NCBI GenBank assembly: GCA_045642085.1
Contig: JAZUIF010000079.1
Coordinates: 1-64,000 of the forward strand
Reading direction: 5' to 3'
Source: UBA1723 sp045642085
GTDB taxonomy: Bacteria; Bacteroidota; Bacteroidia; Bacteroidales; Paludibacteraceae
Length of the DNA stretch: 64,000 nucleotides
The notes beneath the pieces are model-generated. The model worked only from the letters and a program-made list of their open reading frames with translations, was not told where the DNA came from and searched no databases. Below are positions 18,411 to 27,375 of this stretch, one piece after another; the stretch's first letter is position 1, and each line of letters starts with the position of its first letter. The position numbers were made by a program, and so were the translations under genes.

Positions 18411-19388
18411 TTATCCTCTAATTTTCCCATACGCCTCATTGATCTTCGTCATCATCTCCTCACACTCCTTCACTCGACCGGCATTCTTAATCAAATCTGG
18501 ATGGTGTTGCAACGCAAGATTATGGTATGCTTGCTTGATCTCTTTCTCTGTCGCACCTTCTTCAAGACCTAAGATTTCATAATATGGCTTCAAATGCGAC
18601 GGAATGGCTCGACGCGTGAATTCGTCGTTCTTCTTATCATTTATATTCTCGTCGGCATAACTTCTGCGGAATGGTGTGTATTTATTTTTTAATATCTCAA
18701 TTTTACTTTCCCATTTTTGCTTTTCCCATCTAGCATAGTCATCAATATAAGCCGACAAATCATCAATAATTCCCGTCAAAAACTCCCATTCATCATCATG
18801 AATTCCATCTTCAAACACCGCAATATTAAACAGCAGCTCTACGATTACCTCTTTTTCTTTTCGGCTTAGCATCTTTAATTGGTCGATAGACTCTTTGTAT
18901 TCGTATTCTGTGTATTCCTTTTCAAAGACAAATTCAGCCAAAATACCACTGTTTGAACGGAAACTTGATTTTATGAGATCCAATTGCTTCAATATTGGAT
19001 GCATATTTAGCCTACACATTCTCTGAAATATAGGCATGTACACTTTCTTATAATTGATAAAATTATACCTGTACTTCGCCTGACTCTCATTTAATCCTAC
19101 TTTTTTTAAGAATCTGTTTCTTTTTTTGCTTTTAGTAAGACATTCTGAAAAATCACTTAATGAGAAAAATAAGGATGGTGACACAATAAAAATCGTGATC
19201 ATCAGAAAGGTATAGGCATCACGAGCATTTTTTTTATAAGTAATCACAGTCAAAACCAAAAACAAAACAAAGGCAGCACAAGCCAAACCGAATTTCAGCC
19301 CCGTCGTAAATAGTTTTTCTTCATCTTTAATTTTGGTAGCGATGTATTCTTGGCAGAACTCTTCATCTGTCATTTGTATCTTATCCAT
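18411..19388 (-). CDS. Membrane J-domain protein with TerB-like region, paralogue 3
   Basis: 325 residues; first gene of the three-gene cluster. Two membrane segments (about 28-45 and 60-80), a helical middle with FNIAVFEDGIHDDEWEFLTGII, a charged linker (KNDEFTRRAIPSHLKPYYEILGL) and a C-terminal J domain with HPD in ALQHHPDLIKNAGR. More divergent in DNA than the other two. Same DjlA-like architecture. I saw no exact TAnnTTTG box upstream; the leader is TTTG-rich and A-rich. Confidence 0.82.
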   Translation of the reverse strand: MDKIQMTDEEFCQEYIATKIKDEEKLFTTGLKFGLACAAFVLFLVLTVITYKKNARDAYTFLMITIFIVSPSLFFSLSDFSECLTKSKKRNRFLKKVGLNESQAKYRYNFINYKKVYMPIFQRMCRLNMHPILKQLDLIKSSFRSNSGILAEFVFEKEYTEYEYKESIDQLKMLSRKEKEVIVELLFNIAVFEDGIHDDEWEFLTGIIDDLSAYIDDYARWEKQKWESKIEILKNKYTPFRRSYADENINDKKNDEFTRRAIPSHLKPYYEILGLEEGATEKEIKQAYHNLALQHHPDLIKNAGRVKECEEMMTKINEAYGKIRG

Positions 19389-19467
19389 TTGTATTTGTGT
19401 TTAAGTCTTGTTCTTAATCTGCTAAAGTACAAACAAAATATCTAAATCACATTGAGTTTAGGCAAAA

Positions 19468-19499
19468 TAAAAACTCGCCATCTAATGATGACGAGTTTT
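19468..19499 (-). terminator. Intrinsic terminator after the 39-residue ORF
   Basis: Near-symmetric hairpin with AAAACTCG/CGAGTTTT outer stem and CATC/GATG inner stem, 15 nt after the small ORF stop; can act on both strands. Confidence 0.7.
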
Positions 19500-19513
19500 G
19501 AGGGTTAAATAAA

Positions 19514-19633
19514 CTATGAATACATTAAGTATTCGACTAGTTTAATTATTCCGAAAATCACTGCGACTAATGCAACAGCTGACACTATAAGCATCCTTCT
19601 TAGTGCTCTTTCTAGACCTGATCCACAACTCAT
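19514..19633 (-). CDS. Small single-helix membrane protein, 39 residues
   Basis: ATG at 19633, TAG at 19514. The peptide starts MSCGSGLERALRRM, followed by one hydrophobic helix (LIVSAVALVAVIFGIIKLV) and a short tail EYLMYS. The positive charges before the helix would place the N-terminus in the cytoplasm. It has an A-rich leader (AAAGAAATACAAACAATAAAA) typical of Bacteroidales genes and its own terminator 15 nt downstream. Lies between a 60-bp dispersed repeat and the J-domain cluster. Unrecognised; real coding is likely but not proven. Confidence 0.5.
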   Translation of the reverse strand: MSCGSGLERALRRMLIVSAVALVAVIFGIIKLVEYLMYS

Positions 19634-19733
19634 AATATTCAATTTTATTGTTTGTATTTCTTTAGGCAATCATATACGAATTGTCCAACACTCGCTTTTT
19701 CTCTATACGCTCGCTCTCCGAACTCGCGTTTGG

Positions 19734-19795
19734 AGAGGGTTAGGGCGTTCCGTCCTTAACAATCCTCATTTTGGACAACTTCTATATAATCTCCT
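19734..19795 (-). repeat. 60-bp dispersed repeat, copy 1
   Basis: Starts AGGAGATTATATAG on the minus strand and holds the shared core CCAAAATGAGGATTGTTAAG. About 90% identical to 34629-34687 and 63168-63226. Here an 8-bp inverted repeat TTGTCCAA/TTGGACAA brackets the inner part (about 19680-19775). Confidence 0.8.
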
Positions 19796-19882
19796 TTCTT
19801 TATTGCAAAGATAAAGGATATATGAAAGCAGAAAAAGAGCAAAATTGCGTCAAAAGTAAGCAGATCAGATTAAAATAAACAC

Positions 19883-19917
19883 AAAAAAGCCGTACCCTTG
19901 CGAATACGGCTTTCTTA
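19883..19917 (-). terminator. Terminator after hepT
   Basis: Stem GCCGTA/TACGGC with AAAAAA tract read as U on the minus strand; nearly the same sequence as the terminator at 20616-20651. Confidence 0.8.
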
Positions 19918-19925
19918 ATGTAATT

Positions 19926-20273
19926 TTATTGGAATTCTAAAATATATTCTCTTAACTGTACTTCAAGTTCCGGCAAATCTCCTTTTATAACATCCCAAAG
20001 TATCATTGTATCAATCTGATAATAGTCGTGAACTAAAATATGTCTCATTTTTTCAATAATTCTCCAATCAGTGTTGGGATGATCTGATTTAAATTCACTA
20101 GTCAATTTACACACTGCTTCTCCAATAATTTGAACATTATACATAGTAGCATGCAAACGTAGAGAATCTTTAGAAAATGTTTCATAATCCATTCCTTCTA
20201 TATAATCATATACTTTACCAATGGATTGTAACATGTGTTCCAATCTTCCTTTATCTCTACATTCCTCTCTCAT
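19926..20273 (-). CDS. hepT: HepT-like toxin (HEPN ribonuclease)
   Basis: 115 residues from ATG 20273; the longer frame to 20330 overlaps the antitoxin gene too far and lacks a better start. All-helical HEPN protein of the DUF86 group. The catalytic RX4HXY motif is intact as RHILVHDY near residue 80. HEPN toxins of this type cut RNA and are silenced when the partner MntA nucleotidyltransferase AMPylates the Tyr of the motif. Its start overlaps the end of mntA by 17 bp, the usual arrangement. Family and pairing are confident; which partner is toxic in this strain is inferred. Confidence 0.87.
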   Translation of the reverse strand: MREECRDKGRLEHMLQSIGKVYDYIEGMDYETFSKDSLRLHATMYNVQIIGEAVCKLTSEFKSDHPNTDWRIIEKMRHILVHDYYQIDTMILWDVIKGDLPELEVQLREYILEFQ

Positions 20274-20550
20274 AAATAAGAATTTTATCTTGTTCCGCAC
20301 TTTTTTGAGCAAATGGAAGTAATGTTCCATCTACCACCATATCTACCTTTTTATGAAGAATGTCTTCTAGATCACATATAATTGCAGCATACTTTAACCC
20401 TATTCTTTCGCCCTTTTTGAATGTAACCAGAATATCAACATCACTATCTTCTCTTTCCTCATTACGTGAGTAAGAACCAAAAATCCAAGCTTTTTCTATA
20501 GGTTGGGTTCTAAAATAATTTACTATGTTTTTTATAAATTCTGTATTCAT
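20257..20550 (-). CDS. mntA: MntA-like minimal nucleotidyltransferase antitoxin
   Basis: 97 residues starting MNTEFIKN. The GSYSRNEEREDSDVDILV block (residues about 24-41) is the GSx10DxD nucleotidyltransferase motif, and a third acidic residue appears in KVDMVVDG. It should AMPylate HepT to neutralise it. The start at 20550 is chosen because a consensus promoter (20608-20577) predicts transcription from about 20570, which rules out the longer frame start at 20577. Confidence 0.87.
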   Translation of the reverse strand: MNTEFIKNIVNYFRTQPIEKAWIFGSYSRNEEREDSDVDILVTFKKGERIGLKYAAIICDLEDILHKKVDMVVDGTLLPFAQKSAEQDKILIYERGM

Positions 20551-20576
20551 AATGCTGTTACATTTTGTTCTTTGCA

Positions 20577-20608
20577 CAAAGATATTATTCTAATCAGTTA
20601 TCTCCAAA
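20577..20608 (-). promoter_or_regulatory. Promoter of mntA-hepT
   Basis: Minus strand TTTG (20608-20605), 20 nt, TATCTTTG (20584-20577): full consensus match, about 27 nt before the mntA ATG. Confidence 0.7.
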
Positions 20609-20615
20609 TGTTAAC

Positions 20616-20651
20616 AAAAAAAGCCGTACCCTTTCGGATACGGCTTTCTTA
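20616..20651 (-). terminator. Terminator of pckG
   Basis: Minus-strand stem GCCGTATCC/GGGTACGGC then seven U, 22 nt after the pckG stop. Nearly the same as 19883-19917, so the toxin-antitoxin pair lies between two copies. Confidence 0.85.
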
Positions 20652-20672
20652 TTTTGATGTTATTCTTTCGAA

Positions 20673-22517
20673 TTACATACCAAGACGCTGCTTCAAGATA
20701 GCCAAACGATCGCTTAGCTCCTTTGGAAGGTGTCCAGCGAACTTAGCATAGTGCTCCTCGATACGCTCAACCTCATCCTTCCACTCGTCAACGTTAACAG
20801 CAAGAACCTGCTCCATAGTCTTCTCATTCCAGCAAGAGTCAAGACCCTCGATGTTGATAGCACCCTTAGCAGGAACCTTTCCGATTGGAGTGTCAACTGT
20901 CTCACCCTGACCGTTGCAACGATCGAAGATGTAAGCCAATACACGGCTGTTGTCACCGTAACCTGGCCACAAGAAACCAGCTGGAAGAGCCTTGTTGCTC
21001 TTATCACGACGGAACCAGTTAACGAAGAAGATCTTAGGCATGTTCTTACCACCCTTAGCCTGTGGCAACTTCTCCATGTCGATCCAGTGCTGGAAATAGT
21101 CACCCATGTTGTAACCACAGAATGGCAACATTGCGAATGGATCACGACGAACACCAGCCTTCAAACCGATAGCAGCAGCTGTAACCTCAGAACCTACGAT
21201 AGATCCCATGAATACACCGTGTGCCCAATCCTCAGCCTCGTGTACCAATGGAACTGTATTAGGGCGACGACCACCGAATAGGATAGCATCAACCTTAACA
21301 CCCTTTGGTGACTCCCAGTCTGAAGCGATACCTGGACAGTTAGCAGCTGGAGCAGCGAAACGAGAGTTCTTGTGAGCAACTGGATTCTTATCCTCGTCAC
21401 GAGAAGCAGGATCGTTTACGATGTTACCCTTCCAGTCGATTGTACCCTTAGGACAGTCGTAACCAATTCCTTCCCACCAAATATCGTTATCTGGAGTCAA
21501 ACCTACGTTTGTGAAGATTGTGTTCTTGCAGCAAGAGTCAAGAGCGTTCTTGTTAGTCTTAGCTGAAGTATATGGAGCTACACCGAAGAAACCAGCCTCT
21601 GGGTTGATTGCGCGAAGGTTACCCTCCTCGTCGAACTTCATCCAAGCGATATCGTCTCCGATTGTCTCAACCTTCCAACCTGGAATAGTTGGGATAAGCA
21701 TAGCCAAGTTTGTCTTACCACATGCTGATGGGAATGCAGCACATACACACTTAGTCTCCTTTGTAGCCTCCTTAGTAAGCTTAAGGATAAGCATGTGCTC
21801 TGCCAACCATCCCTCTTCCTGTGCCATCTTAGATGCAATACGAAGAGCGAAACACTTCTTACCAAGAAGAGCGTTACCACCGTAACCTGAACCGTATGTC
21901 CAAATCTCGTGCTCCTCAGGGAACTGAACGATGTACTTGTCGTCGATTGGAGCGCAAGCCCACTTAGCGTCCTTAAGACCCTCTGGCAATGGCTTACCTA
22001 CAGAGTGGATACAAGGGATGAAATCGTTCTTCTCCTCGATTAGCTTAAGAGCACCAGCACCCATACGAGTCATGATCTTCATTGAACCAACTACGTAAGC
22101 TGAGTCTGTGATCTCAACACCAAGCTGAGAGATAGGACCACCTAGAGGACCCATTGAGAATGGGATAACGTACATTGTACGACCCTTCATACAACCAGTG
22201 TACTTACCGATAAGGATCTTCTTCATCTCCTTTGGATCCATCCAGTTGTTTGTAGGACCAGCATCCTCCTGCTTCTTTGAGCAGATGAATGTACGACCCT
22301 CTACACGAGCAACGTCTGAAGGATCAGACTGGAAGTAGTAGCTGTTTGGACGCTTCTTGTCATCCAACTTCTTTGCCAAACCCTCGGCAACGCACTCATC
22401 CATTAGGCGAGTGAACTCTGCATCAGAACCATCACATAGAACGATGTTTTCTGGCTGCATGATGTCAGCCCACATCTTAACCCATGTGTTAAGTTTTGCA
22501 CAATTTGTTTTAATCAT
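20673..22517 (-). CDS. pckG: Phosphoenolpyruvate carboxykinase (GTP)
   Basis: 614 residues, the size of GTP-type PEPCK. Interconverts oxaloacetate and PEP, and in fermentative Bacteroidales probably runs toward oxaloacetate for succinate/propionate formation. Hallmarks: GPLGGPISQLGVEITDS, P-loop AAFPSACGKTNLAML (about residues 283-297) with the active-site Cys, DDIAWM, GGRRPNTVPLVHEAEDW and WFRRD. The codon use is strongly biased (GAG, AAG, ATC, AAC), as in highly expressed genes, which also creates long shadow frames on the other strand. A minus-strand -7 box TATTTTTG is at 22562-22555. Confidence 0.97.
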   Translation of the reverse strand: MIKTNCAKLNTWVKMWADIMQPENIVLCDGSDAEFTRLMDECVAEGLAKKLDDKKRPNSYYFQSDPSDVARVEGRTFICSKKQEDAGPTNNWMDPKEMKKILIGKYTGCMKGRTMYVIPFSMGPLGGPISQLGVEITDSAYVVGSMKIMTRMGAGALKLIEEKNDFIPCIHSVGKPLPEGLKDAKWACAPIDDKYIVQFPEEHEIWTYGSGYGGNALLGKKCFALRIASKMAQEEGWLAEHMLILKLTKEATKETKCVCAAFPSACGKTNLAMLIPTIPGWKVETIGDDIAWMKFDEEGNLRAINPEAGFFGVAPYTSAKTNKNALDSCCKNTIFTNVGLTPDNDIWWEGIGYDCPKGTIDWKGNIVNDPASRDEDKNPVAHKNSRFAAPAANCPGIASDWESPKGVKVDAILFGGRRPNTVPLVHEAEDWAHGVFMGSIVGSEVTAAAIGLKAGVRRDPFAMLPFCGYNMGDYFQHWIDMEKLPQAKGGKNMPKIFFVNWFRRDKSNKALPAGFLWPGYGDNSRVLAYIFDRCNGQGETVDTPIGKVPAKGAINIEGLDSCWNEKTMEQVLAVNVDEWKDEVERIEEHYAKFAGHLPKELSDRLAILKQRLGM

Positions 22518-22620
22518 GACTTATTTTAATTGAATTAAATTTTCGATTTGGGCACAAAAATAGCAAATTTCAGCCGATTTTTATGTTATGCAATCAATTT
22601 TTTTTGTGTCTGTTGAGAAA

Positions 22621-22656
22621 ATTAACGTTAACGTTAACCTTGACGTTAACCTTGCG
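22621..22656. repeat. Hexamer tract 3' of pssA
   Basis: Six 6-bp units (ATTAAC, GTTAAC, GTTAAC, CTTGAC, GTTAAC, CTTGCG), 48 nt after the pssA stop. Confidence 0.6.
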
Positions 22657-22703
22657 TTATTTGACAAATTCGGGAGTGACTGTCTTTACCCTCGTCTGCA
22701 ATC

Positions 22704-23438
22704 TTATTTCTTGATGAAATAATCTACACAACACATTGCTATGTAGAAAAGTATAGTTGAGAATGCTGCCGCATATATTAGTCCAAACAAACATGAAACT
22801 ATCAATGCTACAACAACAAAGGCAATCAAAATAAATTTCATTTCGTTTCCAGCCCAACCAAAATGCTTGATTTTCAAAGAGAACATTGGGAACTCTGATA
22901 CCAAAAGAAGTGATGTCGCTATAATAATAACTAACATTACGATTGGATTACAGCAAATTGAAGTGAACCAGTTTGCGTTTCCTTCTTTCAAAAGGACATC
23001 CGCAGTGGCTGCAAGTGACGAAAGGAATATTGCATTAGCAGGAGTTGCCAAACCAATGAAACTTGTGGTTTGTCTCTCGTCGATATTGAATTTTGCTAAT
23101 CTTAATGCTGAAAATGCTGGTACAAGGAATGCAATGTATGGCAAATATTCACAACATTCACATGGAGCAAAGTTTTTAATCCAGAAATACATTGCAAAAC
23201 CTGGAGCAACTCCGAAACTTACCTGATCTGCCAAAGAGTCTAATTCTTTACCGATTGCTGATGAAGCATGCAAGGCTCTTGCGGCAAAACCATCGCTGAA
23301 ATCAAATATAGATCCGATCAAAATACACCAGAAAGCAAAATCGAATTTACCTTCCATGGAACAAAGTACTGACAAACAACCGAAAAAAAGGCTGATACAT
23401 GTCAATGTATTAGGAATACATTTGATTATTTTATTCAT
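22704..23438 (-). CDS. pssA: CDP-diacylglycerol-serine O-phosphatidyltransferase
   Basis: 244 residues with about seven membrane helices. The CDP-alcohol phosphotransferase motif DGFAARALHASSAIGKELDS (D-G-x2-A-R-x8-G-x3-D, last D in SLAD) lies at about 49-72. Makes phosphatidylserine from CDP-diacylglycerol and serine. Follows psd by 8 bp; the two steps together lead to phosphatidylethanolamine. Confidence 0.93.
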   Translation of the reverse strand: MNKIIKCIPNTLTCISLFFGCLSVLCSMEGKFDFAFWCILIGSIFDFSDGFAARALHASSAIGKELDSLADQVSFGVAPGFAMYFWIKNFAPCECCEYLPYIAFLVPAFSALRLAKFNIDERQTTSFIGLATPANAIFLSSLAATADVLLKEGNANWFTSICCNPIVMLVIIIATSLLLVSEFPMFSLKIKHFGWAGNEMKFILIAFVVVALIVSCLFGLIYAAAFSTILFYIAMCCVDYFIKK

Positions 23439-23446
23439 CGTCTTAA

Positions 23447-24106
23447 TTATTTTACTCTTGCGATGACAGTCTGGTTGCCTGTTGTCTTATCTCCAACCTT
23501 AACCATAATTTCACTGTCTAAAGGCAAGTAAAGGTCAACTCGAGAACCGAATTTGATGAAACCTAACTGCTGGTTCTCGTCACAAACATCACCCTCACGT
23601 GAATATGTCACGATACGGCGTGCAAGTGCTCCGGCCACCTGTCTCAACAAAATCTGAGTTTTGTTCTCAAGTTCAATAACTATTGTTGATCGTTCGTTTT
23701 CTGTGCTTGATTTTGGAAGGTTAGCTGCCATAAATCTACCGTCGTTATGTGTGTAGTAGACGACCTTACCTCTTGTAGGGTACCAATTGGCATGAACGTT
23801 CAGTACCGACATGAAAATTGATACTTGAATTCTCTTGTCCTTGAAATAAAAAGGCTCCTCTGCTGGCTCTGCAATGACGACTGTTCCGTCGGCAGGAGCG
23901 ATAATCATTCCGTCCTCAAATCCAATGAATTCACGCTTTGGATTGCGGAAGAAATTTAGGAAAAATAAAAAGATTATGACACATAGTACAGAAATGGCGA
24001 TTGAAGCAGCATTCGTTCCAAAATATACGAATGATGCTGTAATCACTAACGCTAGCATAATCAGTAGCGTCAATAGCATTCCTTTTCCTTCTTTGTGTAT
24101 AGTCAT
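23447..24106 (-). CDS. psd: Phosphatidylserine decarboxylase proenzyme, short type
   Basis: 219 residues, the short Psd form with two N-terminal membrane helices (about 9-50). Conserved blocks: IIAPADGTVV, VSIFMSVLNVHANWYPTRG, and the self-cleavage site FIKFGSRVDLYLP, where cleavage at Gly-Ser should leave the pyruvoyl group. Converts phosphatidylserine to phosphatidylethanolamine. First gene of psd-pssA; minus-strand -7 box TAAATTTG at 24149-24142. Confidence 0.94.
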   Translation of the reverse strand: MTIHKEGKGMLLTLLIMLALVITASFVYFGTNAASIAISVLCVIIFLFFLNFFRNPKREFIGFEDGMIIAPADGTVVIAEPAEEPFYFKDKRIQVSIFMSVLNVHANWYPTRGKVVYYTHNDGRFMAANLPKSSTENERSTIVIELENKTQILLRQVAGALARRIVTYSREGDVCDENQQLGFIKFGSRVDLYLPLDSEIMVKVGDKTTGNQTVIARVK

Positions 24107-24189
24107 TACTTTTATTTTATTGCCTTTGAATTACCGGCTCGCAAATTTAGTCAAAAAAAACAATTAAGCTCTATTATTTCAGCTAAATT

Positions 24190-24906
24190 TTATAAGCCTG
24201 GTATCTCACGTACTTGTTTGATGATCTTTTTGCTTAACTTTTGTTCTTCCATTCTCTTCCATCTTCTCACTCCATGAGTGTCGGTTCCGACAGTGTCATA
24301 ATAGCCGGCTTCAAGAAGTTTTTCTGCTTTTTCTTTGACTTCCGGACCATATAATCCAAGAAGTGATGTTATGTTAAGCTGAAACTTGATTTTCATTTCT
24401 TTTAGCTCTGTATATTTCTTCATGTCTGGAAGAAATGCGTATCTTTCTGGGTGAGCCAAAAGAACATAATGTCCGTTAGACATGATGTCTTTCAAAATAC
24501 CTTTGAAATTGCAAGGAGCTGACACTGATCTTGATTCGACAAGGATGTGATTGTTTTCATGGATGAGAAAGTCTTTTTTTTCAAGTCTTTCTAAAAACAA
24601 ACTATCAAGCATATATTCTGCAGCAAGATGAAGCTCGATGTTGCCTTTGTAGGTCGACTTGAACTTCTCAAAATGCATCTTCAAAAAATCTGTTGCATTA
24701 GGACAATCTTCCATGATATGGGGAGTACACCATATTTTTTTTACTCCTGCTGCTTCCATCAATTCAAGAAGTTTAAGAGCGTCATCCATATTCTGGATGC
24801 CATCGTCTACTCCTGGCAAAAGATGTATATGGTTGTCAGTGAAACCTTCGAGAAGACCTGAACGAATAAGTGTCTTTTTATTGCTAAAAAAGTCAAGAAA
24901 TCCCAT
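24190..24906 (-). CDS. CpsB/CapC-type tyrosine-protein phosphatase
   Basis: 238 residues. PHP-fold metal phosphatase: TDNHIHLLPGVDDG (metal-binding His/Asp cluster, about 20-33), WCTPHIMEDCP, LLAHPERYAF and GTDTHGVRR. Enzymes of this type take phosphate off the tyrosine tail of the Wzc-like autokinase, which is the gene 2 bp upstream. Last gene of the export set. Confidence 0.9.
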   Translation of the reverse strand: MGFLDFFSNKKTLIRSGLLEGFTDNHIHLLPGVDDGIQNMDDALKLLELMEAAGVKKIWCTPHIMEDCPNATDFLKMHFEKFKSTYKGNIELHLAAEYMLDSLFLERLEKKDFLIHENNHILVESRSVSAPCNFKGILKDIMSNGHYVLLAHPERYAFLPDMKKYTELKEMKIKFQLNITSLLGLYGPEVKEKAEKLLEAGYYDTVGTDTHGVRRWKRMEEQKLSKKIIKQVREIPGL

Positions 24907-24908
24907 TG

Positions 24909-27275
24909 TTAATCAGCCTTAGAATTACCATAACCATATCCGTAGCCATAGCCATAACCGTAGCCGTAACCATAGCCATATTTATAGTTGTTTGTGTTTG
25001 TTCCGTTAAGAATGATACTCATTGTAGGGTATTTCTTCTCTTCATAGAATTCTTCTACTAGGTGTAGTAGACTCTTTTCCATCAAACCAGCTCTCAACAC
25101 AAATAGTGTCATGTCTGCATACTTGGATACGATACCTGCGTCTGCGACAACATCAACAGGAGGACAGTCTATGAATATGTAGTCGTATTTTTCACGAAGC
25201 TCAACCAACATGTTTGCAAGGAAGTTCTTGTTTAGCAAAAGCTCTGTTGGGTTTGGTGGTATAGTTCCGACTGGCAACAAATCAAGATTTTCGTTGTCTT
25301 TTGCCTTAACTACGATGTCGGTCCAATTTTTTATATTGCCATTGAAGTAGTCTGCCAAACCATGCTTTGGAGAATCTGCAATCTTTGATAGGGTAGCACG
25401 ACGCAAATCCAAATCTAGCACGACTACCTTTTTATCTCTCAATGCAGCACATGAAGCCAAATTGGCTGAGATAAAACTCTTTCCGCTTCCTTGGTTCATA
25501 GATGTGATCATCACCACTTTGTTGTTGTCGTTTCCAAGAATGAAGTCGACGTTAGTTCTAAGTACGCGGAACGATTCGTTGATAAGATTTCGGTTGTCCT
25601 GCTCAACAGCAAGCTTGTTCTCTTTGATATCTGTCTGCTGTGGAATCTCACCAGCAAATGGAATAGTCAATTCTTCCAAATCCTTTCTGTTGCGCACCTT
25701 TGTGTTCATGCTCTCTATGATGTAAAGGATGCTTGCTGGTATAACCAATCCTATAACGAATGCAGCCAATAGGATGATGGATTTACGTGGAGAAATTGGT
25801 GTGTCAGCACCACGTGGCTCTGTGATTGTCTTAGACTTATAAGCGTTGTATGCTTTTGACAATTCATTCTCCTCTCTTTTCTGCAACAAGAATAGATACA
25901 AGCCTTCCATGACTTTTTGCTGACGCTCTTCCGACAACAAATATTTAGCCTGGTTAGGGTTTCTTGCCAATTTGCTGATTGTGCTTGATTCCTGATCCTT
26001 AATCTGATTGATCTGCATGTTAAGGGCAGTGATTTCACTTTTGACGCTCTGAAGAATCACTTTCTGCATCTCTTTCAAAGTCTCAGTAAGGTCTGTTACC
26101 AATGGGTTGTTTCCACTACTGTTTGCAATCAAACGGTTTCTTTCCAACAATTTCTCGTTGTATTTGTTGACCTGCTGCTGAATGCTTCCGTTTGTTAATG
26201 CGGAAGACGATGGTAGTGGATCCTCAAATGTCTGACTGTGTAGTGTCTCGTTGATATAGTTAAGTGTCATCAACTGTCCATTAAGTGACAACAATTGCTT
26301 GACACTCTCTGAATTCTGCTCCAAATAAATCTGAGATACGGCTTTGATATCTGGCAGTAGATTCTCTCCCTTGAAATTGGCGATATTTTTATCGATGCCA
26401 GTCAAGTCTTGAAGAATCATCTGCAAACGTTCTGTGATAAACTCAGATGTTTTTGTGGCTAGCTTATTGCGGTCTTGAATCCAGTTTTCGTTGTAATTGT
26501 GGATCAAAGAATTCAAGATGTCCTCAGCTCTGGCCGGAGAAGGGTCGTTTATGGACAAGTTGAGAACTGATGAGTTCTTGTCAGCCAAACTGATAGTAAG
26601 GTTCTTACAATAACCATCGGTTACAGATTTTAGTTTGTTATGACTGTAATCGATTTCTATATCCTCACATAAAAATTCTGTTGAGAATATGATGACCCTT
26701 CCGACAGGAGTGGCGATAGTGTCTCCGATACTTCCGCTCTTACTAGTCTCATATTCATTTTCGTTAAGTCTAAACTGACTTAATGTGACATTTTTTTTCT
26801 CAAAGTTTGTGAAGATTTTGAAGGAGATGTTGTCGACAACATTGTCCAAGTCTATCAAATCAACCTTGATAGGAGTATTCTTGTAAAGACAAGTTTTTCT
26901 TAACCCGTTCTTTACTATATACTTGTTTGTCAAATCCAAGTCATTGACCACTTGAGTCATCAATGAAGGTGACTTAAGTGTCAACAATTCGTTATTGATA
27001 TTTGTTGTGTTTGAGAATAGACCAAGGTCTTGGAATTCATTTGTCATGCTTATCGCAGACTTTCCCTTGTTTTCGTCTTCAATAAGAAGCGTGGCTGTAC
27101 GTGTATATATTGATGACGTCGACATCAAATACAAAGTGGCAGCGACCATGCATAAGCATACCGACAGTACAAACCATTTCCATTTTATCAAACACAATTG
27201 AAGGAGGTCGGAAATGTTGATTCCCTCCTCCTCTTGATTGTTCGGTATATTTCTACTCTGAGATTGTTGTGACAT
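24909..27275 (-). CDS. Wzc-like polysaccharide co-polymerase/tyrosine autokinase
   Basis: 788 residues. Wzz-type periplasmic domain between two membrane helices (about 30-50 and 500-520), long coiled coil in the middle, then a BY-kinase domain: Walker A MNQGSGKSFISAN (about 593-605), Walker A' VVVLDLDLRRATLSK, Walker B DYIFIDCPPVDVV. The C-terminus is an unusually regular tail in which nine Tyr alternate with Gly before NSKAD, with one more Tyr just before. Tyr clusters of this kind are autophosphorylated and control chain length and export. Same strand and order as the Wza-like and CpsB-like genes. Confidence 0.92.
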   Translation of the reverse strand: MSQQSQSRNIPNNQEEEGINISDLLQLCLIKWKWFVLSVCLCMVAATLYLMSTSSIYTRTATLLIEDENKGKSAISMTNEFQDLGLFSNTTNINNELLTLKSPSLMTQVVNDLDLTNKYIVKNGLRKTCLYKNTPIKVDLIDLDNVVDNISFKIFTNFEKKNVTLSQFRLNENEYETSKSGSIGDTIATPVGRVIIFSTEFLCEDIEIDYSHNKLKSVTDGYCKNLTISLADKNSSVLNLSINDPSPARAEDILNSLIHNYNENWIQDRNKLATKTSEFITERLQMILQDLTGIDKNIANFKGENLLPDIKAVSQIYLEQNSESVKQLLSLNGQLMTLNYINETLHSQTFEDPLPSSSALTNGSIQQQVNKYNEKLLERNRLIANSSGNNPLVTDLTETLKEMQKVILQSVKSEITALNMQINQIKDQESSTISKLARNPNQAKYLLSEERQQKVMEGLYLFLLQKREENELSKAYNAYKSKTITEPRGADTPISPRKSIILLAAFVIGLVIPASILYIIESMNTKVRNRKDLEELTIPFAGEIPQQTDIKENKLAVEQDNRNLINESFRVLRTNVDFILGNDNNKVVMITSMNQGSGKSFISANLASCAALRDKKVVVLDLDLRRATLSKIADSPKHGLADYFNGNIKNWTDIVVKAKDNENLDLLPVGTIPPNPTELLLNKNFLANMLVELREKYDYIFIDCPPVDVVADAGIVSKYADMTLFVLRAGLMEKSLLHLVEEFYEEKKYPTMSIILNGTNTNNYKYGYGYGYGYGYGYGYGYGNSKAD

Positions 27276-27375
27276 TCTTTATTTACTATTTCAATTAATG
27301 CAATAACCAAACCTGATGTTTATCTTGCCTTTCCAACCATAGATGTTTGTTGATAAAATCAACAATTCTTATGGG

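Noticed and set aside
20714..21885. Long frames on the other strand of pckG
   Set aside because: They are shadows caused by the strong codon bias of pckG; no start signals and no plausible protein.
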